DNA of 64,000 nt. Origin: a virus. Numbering within the stretch: position 1 is the first letter of the stretch; every line of letters starts with the position of its first letter. The DNA is taken from IMG/VR virus record IMGVR_UViG_3300027741_000027, positions 1 to 64,000 of that record. The stretch is one strand, 5' to 3'. The notes beneath the pieces were generated by a model. It saw only the letters and a list, made by a program, of their open reading frames with translations. It searched no databases and was not told the DNA's origin. The position numbers and the translations under genes were made by a program. Below are positions 8,483 to 18,152 of the stretch, in pieces.

Positions 8483-8945
8483 TCGATGGAATAATTACGA
8501 AGAGGGTCTTGAATACGAAGACAATCGTAAGTACACCAATACTCAACTTAATCAATTAGCCGATGATTTTCTTAGAGAAGACGCTAAGAATGAAATTTGT
8601 CGTGAATGCGAAGAGCAGGGCAAGGAGACAGGTAATTTTAATCCGACCTCTCAAAGTGTTGCAGACGAAGAGGGCAATGAGTTAATCATTGACTTTCCTG
8701 AGTTTGAATGCAAGAATGGTCACAAGTGGTATCAGGGCGAAGGCAAGGTCAAGGGAATCAAGGGCGATGCTCCAATCCTTTTTGAAGAGCATCTTCATCA
8801 AAGGCGTCGTAGAGAAATTTACACTACTATTGGAACGCCAGATCCGTCTATCGTTGCAGGAATTTACAATAGAACTCACCCAGATGGTCGTAAGGTTAAC
8901 AGTCCCGAACAACGTAAATCTAATGGAGCCTCATACTATCGCTAG
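8469..8945 (+). CDS. hypothetical zinc-binding protein (158 aa)
   Basis: The ATG at 8469 is preferred because AGGAAAG lies just upstream; an in-frame TTG at 8448 is less likely. Possible metal ligands are CRECEE near residue 35 and ECKNGHKWYQGEG near residue 75, a CxxC...CxxxH ribbon. The C-terminal half is basic (HQRRRREIY). The GH-(K/R)-W element also occurs in a head protein of this window. The role is not clear; position suggests a regulatory or DNA-associated function. Confidence 0.55.
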   Translation: MAWHSRWNNYEEGLEYEDNRKYTNTQLNQLADDFLREDAKNEICRECEEQGKETGNFNPTSQSVADEEGNELIIDFPEFECKNGHKWYQGEGKVKGIKGDAPILFEEHLHQRRRREIYTTIGTPDPSIVAGIYNRTHPDGRKVNSPEQRKSNGASYYR

Positions 8946-8964
8946 TGTTACGCGGTATTAAATT

Positions 8965-9558
8965 ATGCCTCAATTTAATAAACCACAATTTGATAACAAC
9001 AAGCCTGAAAAGGTTGTAGTTAAGACCCCTGTGCATCACAGAGATCCTAGATGTAATGTTTGCTCTAGTGATTTTTCTAAAGCCATTGATCGAATGATTG
9101 CGCTTGGCACTAGTTATTCTGAGATTAGTAGGATTTTTGATATTAATCGTCAATCTATTGGTCGTCATGCTAAGAACCATTTGAATTATGAAGAGGCTGC
9201 TATTCGCCAGATTATTGCTGCCGAAGCAGAAGAAGCTCAGGCTAATGTTGAAGAAGGCATTAATGGAGCTATTGCTAGGCGAGTATATATTGATGTAGCT
9301 ATTCAGAAAGGCTTTGAAGCTCTTCTCAATGGCGATGTTCCAGTTGAAGTTAAGGATGTTGCTACACTGATTCAGCTTAAGGAAAAGATGGACTCTGGCA
9401 CAGAAGGCGCAGCCCTTGATGAGATTAGAACTCAGTTCAATGCTTTCATGCAGGCTATTAGAGAAGTTGCTCCTCCAGAGATGTGGGAAAGGATTCTTGG
9501 TCGAACCAAAGAACTGTTGCAGACTCCGGGTTTGCCTGCTGCTAAACAAGAGCAATGA
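8965..9558 (+). CDS. helix-turn-helix protein, possibly small terminase-like
   Basis: 197 residues. The N-terminal segment CNVCSSDFSKAIDRMIALG, followed by SYSEISRIFDINRQSIGRHA, is a resolvase-type helix-turn-helix with a CxxC just before it. A long helical region (EEAAIRQIIAAEAEEAQANV) and an amphipathic C-terminus follow. This DNA-binding plus oligomerising layout is common among small terminase subunits of actinophages, but no large terminase lies nearby, so it may equally be a regulator. The stop overlaps the helicase ATG (ATGA). Confidence 0.5.
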   Translation: MPQFNKPQFDNNKPEKVVVKTPVHHRDPRCNVCSSDFSKAIDRMIALGTSYSEISRIFDINRQSIGRHAKNHLNYEEAAIRQIIAAEAEEAQANVEEGINGAIARRVYIDVAIQKGFEALLNGDVPVEVKDVATLIQLKEKMDSGTEGAALDEIRTQFNAFMQAIREVAPPEMWERILGRTKELLQTPGLPAAKQEQ

Positions 9559-11450
9559 AACTACTTACATCCGAATTACTATTTGAACTTGATGAGAAGG
9601 GCGAGGATCACAGAAGCAATTTTGTAATCCTTGACCCTCATCCTGATTTTGTAGATCAATGGCTCGTTAATGCTTTTGATGAATCCTTCTTTTATGAAGT
9701 CGATGAATACATTGGCAGGTACAGGTCTGTATCAACAGCAAGGATCGATGGGTTTCTTGCTCTTTGCAAAGATCTAAACAAAGAAGTAGTTTGGACACAA
9801 GATCCAACTCCAAACATTGATCAGTATTTATCATTAGATAATGTACCCGAAGTTAAGATTGAATCGCCATTTGATAATACGATCAACGGCTTCCTTCCTT
9901 TTCAGGTTCAAGGATTCAACTTTCTTAAAAATCTTAAGGGCGGAGTAGTTGAATGGTCTACCGGAACAGGCAAAACTGTTATTGCCTCAGCATTGCTCAA
10001 ATACCACTACGATCAAGACAATTTTGACTTAGCATTGTTTGTGGTAAAGAGCCACAACACTATTAACACTCAGAGAAGCCTAGAAAGGCTTGTAGGAATT
10101 GATTCAACCGTCATTCGGGGCAATAGAGCTAAAAGGGAAAAACTTTATTCAGAGGTCTCTTCTGACAAAGCCGTACTCATTCTCAATTACGAGAAATTTA
10201 GAGTAGACACAGAAGAACTGAAGAACATAATCGGAGGCAAGCGCGTCTTTATCATTTGGGATGAGATGCCAACTAAACTAAAAACTAGATCGTCCCAAAA
10301 CTATAAAGGTGTAATTGAGTGTCTTTATACGACACCACCCCCGCAAGTATCGAAAGATAAAGAGCGGGCTGAGCTACGGCAATACATGCTGTCAGCAACA
10401 CCAATTGAAAACAATCCAGAAGATTTTTTCAACTGCATTAGGATTATTGACCCAGACGTTTACGGAACCGTCAAAGATTTTCGTAATGAATACGTCGCAA
10501 GGTATGATTACTTTGATCGTAATAAACCGGCGGCATGGCATAACCTAGACAAGATGGGACTTAAGGCGTCTCACATTGTCCATCAGGTAGATAAACACGA
10601 TCAGGACATTGCAAAAATGTTTCCTAATGTTATATCTGAGCCATACTTTATTGATTGGAATGACAAGCAGCGCAGTCTTTATGATTCAGTGCGCAAAGAA
10701 GCTCGCAAGGTCGATCCGGACGATGTAAACATCCTTGCAATTATTACAATACTTCAGATGATCTGCAACATGCCATCGATGGTTCTTAATTCTGCCGCTG
10801 CATTTGAAGCATTTGAGGCAGCGGTGCAAGAGGCATTTGATTTGGGCGCTAGTGCGCCTGACAAATCAGGATCAGAGGTTGCAGCCAAGTTAATGGATGC
10901 CATTCAACCTGAGAAGTTTACCAATGACGGTCATGCAAAATTAGAGGTACTTAAATCTCTTATTACAGAAACGCACCCTGACGAAAAGATAACTGTGTTC
11001 TCTGCATTCAATAATGGATTAATGCCAGACCTGCGCAAGTACTTTGACGAGTGGGGCGTATCTCATGTTTACTATGGCGGCACGGCAAAGCAAAGACAAG
11101 AAGCAGAGGATAAGTTTAAGACAGATCCAAATATTCAAGTGTTCTTGTCTTCAGATGCAGGCTCAGATTCTATTAACCTTGAAGTTGGTTCTGTATGCAT
11201 TCATTACGATTTGCCATGGAAATGGTCTACATACACTCAGCGCGAGAATCGCATTCACCGAGTTACATCGAATTTTGAAACCGTCAGGTTTTACACACTG
11301 CTAATGGCAAACTCAGTAGAAGACAGAAAACTTAAAGTTGTTCTTGACAAAATGGGATATCATGATGCCATCTTTAAGGGAGCTATTGCCGATCAAGCAA
11401 TTAACCAAAGAATGAGCAAAAAGGACTTTATGTACATTCTTGAAGGTTAA
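9555..11450 (+). CDS. SNF2-like superfamily 2 DNA helicase
   Basis: 631 residues. Motif I (Walker A) is WSTGTGKTVIAS and motif II is IIWDEMPTKL (DExx-type). Motif III is YMLSATPIENN, and motif VI is QRENRIHRVTSNF with the arginine finger. The order and the SNF2-type QxxxRIHR motif indicate an ATP-dependent translocase that remodels or unwinds DNA, likely in replication or recombination. It is the last plus-strand gene of the left arm, and its stop codon overlaps the stop of the convergent tail gene. No terminator hairpin was seen at the junction. Confidence 0.85.
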   Translation: MKLLTSELLFELDEKGEDHRSNFVILDPHPDFVDQWLVNAFDESFFYEVDEYIGRYRSVSTARIDGFLALCKDLNKEVVWTQDPTPNIDQYLSLDNVPEVKIESPFDNTINGFLPFQVQGFNFLKNLKGGVVEWSTGTGKTVIASALLKYHYDQDNFDLALFVVKSHNTINTQRSLERLVGIDSTVIRGNRAKREKLYSEVSSDKAVLILNYEKFRVDTEELKNIIGGKRVFIIWDEMPTKLKTRSSQNYKGVIECLYTTPPPQVSKDKERAELRQYMLSATPIENNPEDFFNCIRIIDPDVYGTVKDFRNEYVARYDYFDRNKPAAWHNLDKMGLKASHIVHQVDKHDQDIAKMFPNVISEPYFIDWNDKQRSLYDSVRKEARKVDPDDVNILAIITILQMICNMPSMVLNSAAAFEAFEAAVQEAFDLGASAPDKSGSEVAAKLMDAIQPEKFTNDGHAKLEVLKSLITETHPDEKITVFSAFNNGLMPDLRKYFDEWGVSHVYYGGTAKQRQEAEDKFKTDPNIQVFLSSDAGSDSINLEVGSVCIHYDLPWKWSTYTQRENRIHRVTSNFETVRFYTLLMANSVEDRKLKVVLDKMGYHDAIFKGAIADQAINQRMSKKDFMYILEG

Positions 11451-14400
11451 AGCGTTTGAACATAAAAACGCCTTGTTACAGCATCAATTAATTTATCATT
11501 AACATAAATTTTTAAAATTACTGTATGAAGACAATATTCATCTTCATTTGCGGTAAATGATGTACCATCAGGCGCATAATTAAATTTGTAACTGATTGAC
11601 TTACCCGTTTGAACGGTTCCATCATCAAATAACCATTGGTACTTAACATAAGCAAAGTCAGCAGTGCCATTTGTCCAATTTTCGTCTCCAGTAGTAACAT
11701 TTTCAACCGTAAAGGTGGTTTCGGTTGGAACGGATTTAATTTTAAAAACGCCATTATAACCCGCTATATCTGAACCAGATATTGTAACAAAATTGTTTGG
11801 TTGAAATACATGTTTGCTATTTGTTGTATAGGTTACTGTAGAACTGTCTCCCGTCGCGTTAGTAATTGATAAAAGTTTTCCTAAATATCCTTGAAAATTA
11901 TAAACAATTCCGGCAGTTAATCCGTAAGTATCAAAAGAATTTCCACTAGTCTCATAAAGCATTGAACTTGGATCAGGGGTTGCAATTCCGCCAGTACCAG
12001 TAACAGTAACAGAACTTGTTACCGTAAATTGAGTTGAAGTGGCGCTAGCTACAAGAGCACTAGTTAAATTTAAAGTTGAGTTTGAATTATCAGTAATAGT
12101 AATCGTTTCGCCCGCAATAAAATTATTGGCGGCGATGTAAGTAATAGTTGTTCCGTTTCCTGAGGCGCTTGTAATTGAAGCAGGTTTACTTACTTTAATT
12201 TTAGTCAAAGAGCTGCCGTCAGAAACCGGATCTGCTGACGTAGAAATATAAAAACCAGACGATTGTTTATTCAAACGAGTGTCAGTAATATTTCTAAAAG
12301 AATTAATACTATCAGACCATTGAAACGCTCCAAGGTCGGCATACTTAGGCACAGACTTAACTTTTTTAATTGACGCAAATTGAGTTTTAGCTACTCCCTT
12401 AATTTGAAGATTTTTGCCACGCTCACTAAACATCAAACCTTCATTCATGCTTGTATTGTCAAGATCATAATCAACCCAATCATCAATAGCATTAGGTTTT
12501 GCACTCCATTGAACCTGAGGAGAGTTAATTGTTAAATTATTAATAGTGATTTGATTTTTACGCAATGTTTCTTGAACAACATACAATTTGTAATTACCAA
12601 ATTTTAAATTATTTAAAATTAAATTAATTTTATTAATTTGATTAGATTTAATATTGCCCAAAGACAAATCAATTCGAATTTCAATGTCTTTCTCTGTTGA
12701 CAGAAGATAAGCAGAAATGTCATTTTTATTATTAACAAATAAATTAAAATCAATTTTTAATTTTGAATTGTTAACGGTAAAATCATTGGTGCAAAAACCT
12801 TGAACCATATCGCCAGAAGTAACCGTTGAAATAACATACTCGCCAGTCTTTGTATTTGATAAAATTGCGCCCGAACCAAATGCGTAACCCTTAGTAAATT
12901 TTCTTATAGCAGGGCTTGATTCAGAAAAGACTTGAACTCCATTGACTGGAGTTTTTGATTTAAGGGGATTAGAAACATACTCTGCATAAGATGCTGAATT
13001 GACTGCAATTTTTCTAACATAGGATCGGTTATCAAGAAGGTTGGCCCACCAACCAAAACGACCTTTGCGCCTTTGAATTTTAGGATCATAAATCCAACCT
13101 GTATCATGAATAACATTGTAACCATTTATTTGAGATAACTGATAATCATCAGCCCAACCTGCATTAGAATCACTGGAGGTCGAAGTAGTATTATCCCAAT
13201 ATCCAATATTACCTAAATTATATAATTGATTCATTGTCAATCCATCTGATTGATTGTATTGATTGTTTAAACGATTAATGATAACCCTAAATTTGTTATC
13301 TTCTAAAAGAACATTGAATTCATAATTTGTATTAGCAAGTAAACCACCGGTTATTGAAATGTTATAATAAACGGCGCGACCAGTTTGATTCTCATCTTCA
13401 AATTTAATTGTAGCCCCTGTAGAATTCCAAGAAACAGAAACAAAATACAAATGAGTAGTAGTTTTATCATTTGAAGGCGCAAGTTTTGGAGATAGTGTTA
13501 ATGGTCCGGGAATATTATTTTGAGTTAATACGTTTAAAGCAGATTGCGTTTTACCAAGGTTGCCTGTTTCTCTTAAAATCAATCCAATTTGATTATCACC
13601 AGACGTTGGTAATAATCCAGTATTAAAAATCATTGAAGCATTAATATTTACTGGTTGAGGGTCCTTGCTACAATCGCCGATTATCATACTATTAGTTCCG
13701 GTAGTAATACCAGCATAACTTTTAATCATTGGAGGAAATTTTGCCCACAATGCTTCTATGGTAGTAGTAGCAGTTGAACCTACTGGTCCGGGACTAAGAC
13801 CAATAGTTTGAACAGAACTTGTTTTTGTTAAACGATTAGTTTGAGTGTTCCAATCAACAACAGGATACACATAATTTTTGCTCACGCAAATAATTTGAGA
13901 ACAATAAAATGTACCAATCGCTCCCGAACGAGTAATTTTTAATTGAATTTTATTTAACCCTTTAAGAACATTATAAGGAATTGAAGACAAATCAACAGAA
14001 GCTTTATTACTGTTGTTTAAAACATTTAAAGTTATTTCACTAGAGAAAGCGTTAGCTGAAGAAAAAGTTACTTGAACAGATTGAATGGGGTTAGATGAAT
14101 AATTAGGAAATGCAAAATCAATTTGACTATTAGATATACTAAAATTAGTCAAATCAACTGCCGCATCAAAACTTGACTCTGTTGTAATAACAGCATTTGT
14201 TGATAGATCAATTGCTAAACAATTTTGTTTAATACCTATTGCATCATTATACGCAACAGTACCATTAGTCCAAACTTCACCCTCAGTTGTTTTAGAATTA
14301 GTCAAAAGTTCAGTCATTGTATAATTGTCAGCCCAACCTGCACTAGGATTACTGGAAGACGGTGGATTCGCGTCATTATTCCAATATCCAATAGCACCAA

Positions 14401-14605
14401 GGGCGTTCAATTCAAGCATTGTTAATCCGCGACCCTTAACAGGAACAAAAGATCTAAGGTTTTTGCGAGACTGAGTAGGAAACTTAGACAATTGGCCACT
14501 AGTAGTGGTGTTGTCATAAGTTACATAATTACTCCAATCAGAAGATGTAAAATCCTCAGACAAAATATCTAATTGATTATCTTTAGCATTATTATAAGTA
14601 ATCAT
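11447..14605 (-). CDS. large baseplate or tail-associated modular protein (1052 aa)
   Basis: Last gene of the minus-strand late region. The ATG at 14605 overlaps the upstream stop as ATGA; an upstream TTG at 14617 is less likely. It carries two copies of a repeat with the consensus LTMxxLxxLGxIGY...GWADxY (about residues 60-101 and 450-492), Ig-like beta segments, and two hub-like modules (FxAGETITI and FxPNNFVTISG). A PKD-like end (YQWLFDDGTVQTG) closes it. The architecture suggests a surface protein of the baseplate periphery that binds host glycans. No catalytic motif seen. Exact role unknown. Confidence 0.7.
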   Translation of the reverse strand: MITYNNAKDNQLDILSEDFTSSDWSNYVTYDNTTTSGQLSKFPTQSRKNLRSFVPVKGRGLTMLELNALGAIGYWNNDANPPSSSNPSAGWADNYTMTELLTNSKTTEGEVWTNGTVAYNDAIGIKQNCLAIDLSTNAVITTESSFDAAVDLTNFSISNSQIDFAFPNYSSNPIQSVQVTFSSANAFSSEITLNVLNNSNKASVDLSSIPYNVLKGLNKIQLKITRSGAIGTFYCSQIICVSKNYVYPVVDWNTQTNRLTKTSSVQTIGLSPGPVGSTATTTIEALWAKFPPMIKSYAGITTGTNSMIIGDCSKDPQPVNINASMIFNTGLLPTSGDNQIGLILRETGNLGKTQSALNVLTQNNIPGPLTLSPKLAPSNDKTTTHLYFVSVSWNSTGATIKFEDENQTGRAVYYNISITGGLLANTNYEFNVLLEDNKFRVIINRLNNQYNQSDGLTMNQLYNLGNIGYWDNTTSTSSDSNAGWADDYQLSQINGYNVIHDTGWIYDPKIQRRKGRFGWWANLLDNRSYVRKIAVNSASYAEYVSNPLKSKTPVNGVQVFSESSPAIRKFTKGYAFGSGAILSNTKTGEYVISTVTSGDMVQGFCTNDFTVNNSKLKIDFNLFVNNKNDISAYLLSTEKDIEIRIDLSLGNIKSNQINKINLILNNLKFGNYKLYVVQETLRKNQITINNLTINSPQVQWSAKPNAIDDWVDYDLDNTSMNEGLMFSERGKNLQIKGVAKTQFASIKKVKSVPKYADLGAFQWSDSINSFRNITDTRLNKQSSGFYISTSADPVSDGSSLTKIKVSKPASITSASGNGTTITYIAANNFIAGETITITDNSNSTLNLTSALVASATSTQFTVTSSVTVTGTGGIATPDPSSMLYETSGNSFDTYGLTAGIVYNFQGYLGKLLSITNATGDSSTVTYTTNSKHVFQPNNFVTISGSDIAGYNGVFKIKSVPTETTFTVENVTTGDENWTNGTADFAYVKYQWLFDDGTVQTGKSISYKFNYAPDGTSFTANEDEYCLHTVILKIYVNDKLIDAVTRRFYVQTL
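13130..13255 (-). repeat. GWADDY repeat, second copy in the 1052-aa protein
   Basis: Encodes GLTMNQLYNLGNIGYWDN, a variable linker, then GWADDYQLSQ. It matches copies at 14303-14428 and 15485-15590 in the same order and spacing. Confidence 0.75.
14303..14428 (-). repeat. GWADDY repeat, first copy in the 1052-aa protein
   Basis: Encodes GLTMLELNALGAIGYWNN, a Ser/Asn/Pro-rich linker, then GWADNYTMTELL. Same pattern as the copies at 13130-13255 and 15485-15590. Confidence 0.75.
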
Positions 14606-16245
14606 GCAATCACCCAACCATTACTCGTAGTGTCAAAATCATTGACTGCCACATTTTGATCATCGCCAGTGCTTTCAATATAAAGTTGTGCATCATAAGG
14701 AACCTGATGCAAATCCCTTTGAAATGCAATTTCATTAATGCCAACAAAGTAAGCTTTATTTTGTTCAAACTTTGCAAGGGCTTCACGATAACCATGTCTA
14801 CAAGTCAAATAAAAATGCATAACTGGAAAATTTTTCTCTAAAATTAAAGGTTCGCGATCAAGGGTAGAAACAATTGACGTATCTACTTTTGCCGATAACG
14901 AATTTTCAACAGCATATCTATTAATATCACTAGCTGCCCTACTTGATGCTATTTTACCAATAACCGTAGACTTATCAGATTGTATTACTGGGTCAGATTC
15001 AAAATTTTGAAATGATAATTTAATTTGATTTAAAATGTCGCCAGATAAATTATTATAATCTGATACATTTGTTAAAATATTGGTTGCATATTGAGCATTA
15101 TAATTAGCTAAACCAACAGTATCAATTCCATTTGAAGAAATAAAAATATCATCTTTGTAATAATTATAAGCCAAATCTAATGCATCGTAAGTAATTGATA
15201 CTTCTTGTCCAATAATAGCATCATAAGTTTTATTACGCTTGGCATTATAAAAAACCATAAAATAATCAAGAATCCACTTAGGGTGTTTTTTATATTTAAT
15301 CGGTTTATGAAATAAACCGCCTGAATAATTACGCGCTTGCAAATGAGAAAACTCAACTTTTATATATTTAGCAAATATTGGTTCAGGAAAAACGTAATTT
15401 TGTTTTTTAGTTGCTTTAAACGTTTGCCTGACTGGAGTCCACATAAGGTTGTCCCAATCATCATCGCTATCCACATGACCAAGCAGTTGATTCATTGTGT
15501 AATCATCAGCCCAACCATTAATGGGCGAACCCGATTTATCGCCAATTGAACCTAAATTGTACAAATCAGTCATTGTAAAACCGCTAAGGTTGTCATTTGA
15601 ATAGTAAACATGAAAATAAACATTTGGCGTTACTGGATCAAGATAAACTGAATCAATTACAATGGGGTTTCCTCCAACTTCAAAATAAAGACTTTCAACA
15701 CCAAATTCAGAGGGATTGGGTTTAGACATCCAATAATTAGAGTTTTGTCCTTGAGTTGTAACAGAATCAACGGTTTTATTTACAACAACAGAACGATAAC
15801 TATTTGACAAAAAGTCAACGCCATTATCGGCAACTGATGCAAGCACACGATAAGTGATATCAGAAGAACTTTTATAAATTTTAATAATATTACTAAAATT
15901 AAGATTTAATGTGAATTGACTGTTTAGTAAAGAACTATCAATGTCAACAGATTCGAATCTAATATCAAACCAACCGTCACCATTTGAATCAACAATACAT
16001 TTTGATTCAACTCCAGAAGTCAAAGTAATTGAATCGCAACTTAAACTATAATTGACAGATGCGGTATTAGGAGTAGAAGTATTGATTTTAACTTGAAAAC
16101 CAGTAAGACTAGGAATGTAACCGCCACGTTTAAAATCATTTGGCAAATAAAAAGATTGTGAAACAGTAAGCGCGGTAGTTGAATCATTATATTGATTTTG
16201 ATTAATAATGATGCCGCTATAATTTTTACTAATTAAATCAACCAT
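14602..16245 (-). CDS. tail/baseplate-associated beta-sandwich protein (547 aa)
   Basis: Start ATG overlaps the upstream stop as TAATG. One GWADDY repeat lies at about residues 218-253. After it comes a discoidin-like stretch: WTPVRQTFKATKKQNYVFPE, followed by AKYIKVEFSHLQARN, which is the pattern of F5/8 type C carbohydrate-binding folds. The C-terminal part is helical and polar with CRHGYREALAKFEQNKAYF. It sits between two other large baseplate-associated proteins, so it probably forms part of the peripheral baseplate or a short fibre. No enzymatic motif visible. Confidence 0.65.
   Translation of the reverse strand: MVDLISKNYSGIIINQNQYNDSTTALTVSQSFYLPNDFKRGGYIPSLTGFQVKINTSTPNTASVNYSLSCDSITLTSGVESKCIVDSNGDGWFDIRFESVDIDSSLLNSQFTLNLNFSNIIKIYKSSSDITYRVLASVADNGVDFLSNSYRSVVVNKTVDSVTTQGQNSNYWMSKPNPSEFGVESLYFEVGGNPIVIDSVYLDPVTPNVYFHVYYSNDNLSGFTMTDLYNLGSIGDKSGSPINGWADDYTMNQLLGHVDSDDDWDNLMWTPVRQTFKATKKQNYVFPEPIFAKYIKVEFSHLQARNYSGGLFHKPIKYKKHPKWILDYFMVFYNAKRNKTYDAIIGQEVSITYDALDLAYNYYKDDIFISSNGIDTVGLANYNAQYATNILTNVSDYNNLSGDILNQIKLSFQNFESDPVIQSDKSTVIGKIASSRAASDINRYAVENSLSAKVDTSIVSTLDREPLILEKNFPVMHFYLTCRHGYREALAKFEQNKAYFVGINEIAFQRDLHQVPYDAQLYIESTGDDQNVAVNDFDTTSNGWVIA
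15485..15590 (-). repeat. GWADDY repeat in the 547-aa protein
   Basis: Encodes GFTMTDLYNLGSIGDKSG, then GWADDYTMNQLLG. It is the third copy of the repeat shared with the neighbouring 1052-aa protein. Confidence 0.75.
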
Positions 16246-18152
16246 TATACATTTCGTCCCAATCTTAAATTACGAACAACTATTGGCCAAGGAGTATACT
16301 CGCCAGTGTTTTTATTGTAAAACAGTGGGTTTTCCGAGCTAGACTCATCCTTCCTAGTAAACTCGATAGTGATATATCTTGTAAAAATTAAGTTGCCCAA
16401 TGAGTCAGTAAAATGGTATTCAAGTTGATCCCAAGGATTATGATTTTGTGCATCATAATGTAATGAATATTCATAAGGAAAATTATCTTCATTAGTAACG
16501 TTTAAGTAACTTTTTGTTTCACCGTTAGGATCATCAAAAGCATCATATTTAATTTTTATATTTACTGGCAAAGCAAGAGTCTCAAACATTAAAAAGTTAA
16601 CAACTTTAACAGAACCAAGGTCAATTTCTAGCACATCAGTTGCCACGGTTTTATCATCTAAAATTGATTTACGATCAACAGATGCCCAAAAAATATTTCC
16701 CGAATTTTGCTGAGGCACCCCTTGAAGATTTAAATAATCAATGGGATAAACACCATCAATTAAACCAACCCTGACATTGTTGCCGGTATCATAAGTTGTC
16801 CTTGTTGTTTTAATATTAGATGAATGAGAGAGAGCATTAATTGGTTGATAACTATTAATGCCATTTGCATCATATTCAATTGAATAAGGAAAATTAACAA
16901 AGTTGCCTACGCGATAATTAGCCTGCTTAGTTGAGTTAGTATCTTCTTTGCGATAAGCGTTAACCTTTGCAGGCTCATGAAAATGTTGATAATGTTGCCT
17001 ATTGTCATCAGAAACCCTAGGAGCTTCTTTTTCAATACCCGGTTCAATCCAATACAAATTATCCACTGCTGGCCAATTAATTGACTGAGAACCTGTAACA
17101 AACCTTAAAACTTGAATCTGATTGGCATTAGATATGACAGAATACCAAGCTTGTCTTTTAACCGAGCTTTGATTTGGTGCGTAGGACACAAATGTTCCAA
17201 CTGGTTTTAAATAATTTATAGCCAGATCAACATCGTACCTATTGCTGATTGCAACATCTTGTATTAATTGAGTGTCTTGATTACCAATGACCGTTGTAAA
17301 AGTTTCAATAACTTTTGTACCATTTTCATATAATTGATTGACAAAAACAAGGTTTTCTTTTGATTGAATAGTAATCAAAAATCCAGAAAGTGAATCTCCT
17401 TGAACAATTGATGTTAAACCAATTTTTTTCAAAGCGGATTGAATACCAATAATTGTAAGATCGGCAATTAAAATATTAGAAGTCGTGTCATTGTTATTTG
17501 TAAAATAACAAAAACCAGAATTTGGAGTCGTATTAAATTTAATTGAATAAGTATAAGATTGATCCGTTTCATAATGAGGCAAAACGACAAATTCAGAAGT
17601 GGTATCGGTTGTTCCGTAATTAATTTCGCCAATTGGGTCGTCAGAATGAATATCAAAAAGATAACGATAGTTTTCAACTATTTCAACATCTTTACCCAAA
17701 CCGCTTTTTGCTGCAAGTCGCATTCCATCGGGCGTATTTCCTAGTCTGGCGGCATGAAGATAATCAATGGCTCTATTTCTATAAGAGGCATCTTTAACTT
17801 CAAGTTTAGCCCATTCGCCTTGAGTTAAGGACTCGCCGGAAATATTTTCTTGATTTTCATCAAGAATTTTAAAAAATTTAAAAACATTGCCATAAAATTT
17901 TTCAAGCTGAATGTTTTTAAAACCATTGGCTTCTAATTGAAGTCTAGTATTAAAAAAATCTTTTTTGAGAGAACCAACGCCAGAAGGACCAATAAGAGTA
18001 AAAATTAATTTAAAAAGATTAGAATCGGAAGAAGTGTTATAAACTTCTTCAGGGAACCGTTTTAAATATTTTTCAGGAACACTTGCGGCACTTAATGGTT
18101 CAACAATAACATTATTGCTAACAACGTTAGTATATTTTGGTCTTGTGACCAT
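16245..18152 (-). CDS. baseplate wedge/tail protein with discoidin-like C-terminus (635 aa)
   Basis: The ATG at 18152 overlaps the stop of the baseplate J gene as TAATG; the longer frame from 18164 is less likely. The N-terminal half contains ASYRNRAIDYLHAARLGNTP, then GMRLAAKSGLG, a helical block that resembles proteins encoded next to baseplate J in large actinophages. The C-terminal half has F5/8 type C-like strands (VLEIDLGSVKVVNFLMFETL, and RYITIEFTRKD near the end). Being immediately downstream of gpJ, it is most likely the tail protein I-like wedge component that links gpJ to the fibres. Confidence 0.6.
   Translation of the reverse strand: MVTRPKYTNVVSNNVIVEPLSAASVPEKYLKRFPEEVYNTSSDSNLFKLIFTLIGPSGVGSLKKDFFNTRLQLEANGFKNIQLEKFYGNVFKFFKILDENQENISGESLTQGEWAKLEVKDASYRNRAIDYLHAARLGNTPDGMRLAAKSGLGKDVEIVENYRYLFDIHSDDPIGEINYGTTDTTSEFVVLPHYETDQSYTYSIKFNTTPNSGFCYFTNNNDTTSNILIADLTIIGIQSALKKIGLTSIVQGDSLSGFLITIQSKENLVFVNQLYENGTKVIETFTTVIGNQDTQLIQDVAISNRYDVDLAINYLKPVGTFVSYAPNQSSVKRQAWYSVISNANQIQVLRFVTGSQSINWPAVDNLYWIEPGIEKEAPRVSDDNRQHYQHFHEPAKVNAYRKEDTNSTKQANYRVGNFVNFPYSIEYDANGINSYQPINALSHSSNIKTTRTTYDTGNNVRVGLIDGVYPIDYLNLQGVPQQNSGNIFWASVDRKSILDDKTVATDVLEIDLGSVKVVNFLMFETLALPVNIKIKYDAFDDPNGETKSYLNVTNEDNFPYEYSLHYDAQNHNPWDQLEYHFTDSLGNLIFTRYITIEFTRKDESSSENPLFYNKNTGEYTPWPIVVRNLRLGRNV

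Noticed and set aside
8920-9555. 211-codon open frame on the minus strand
   Set aside because: It mirrors the helix-turn-helix gene on the plus strand, has no ribosome-binding site and gives a low-complexity, Ser/Asn/Leu-rich product without domain pattern.
11440-11460. Terminator between the convergent helicase and tail genes
   Set aside because: The stop codons overlap and no stem with a T-run is visible at the junction.
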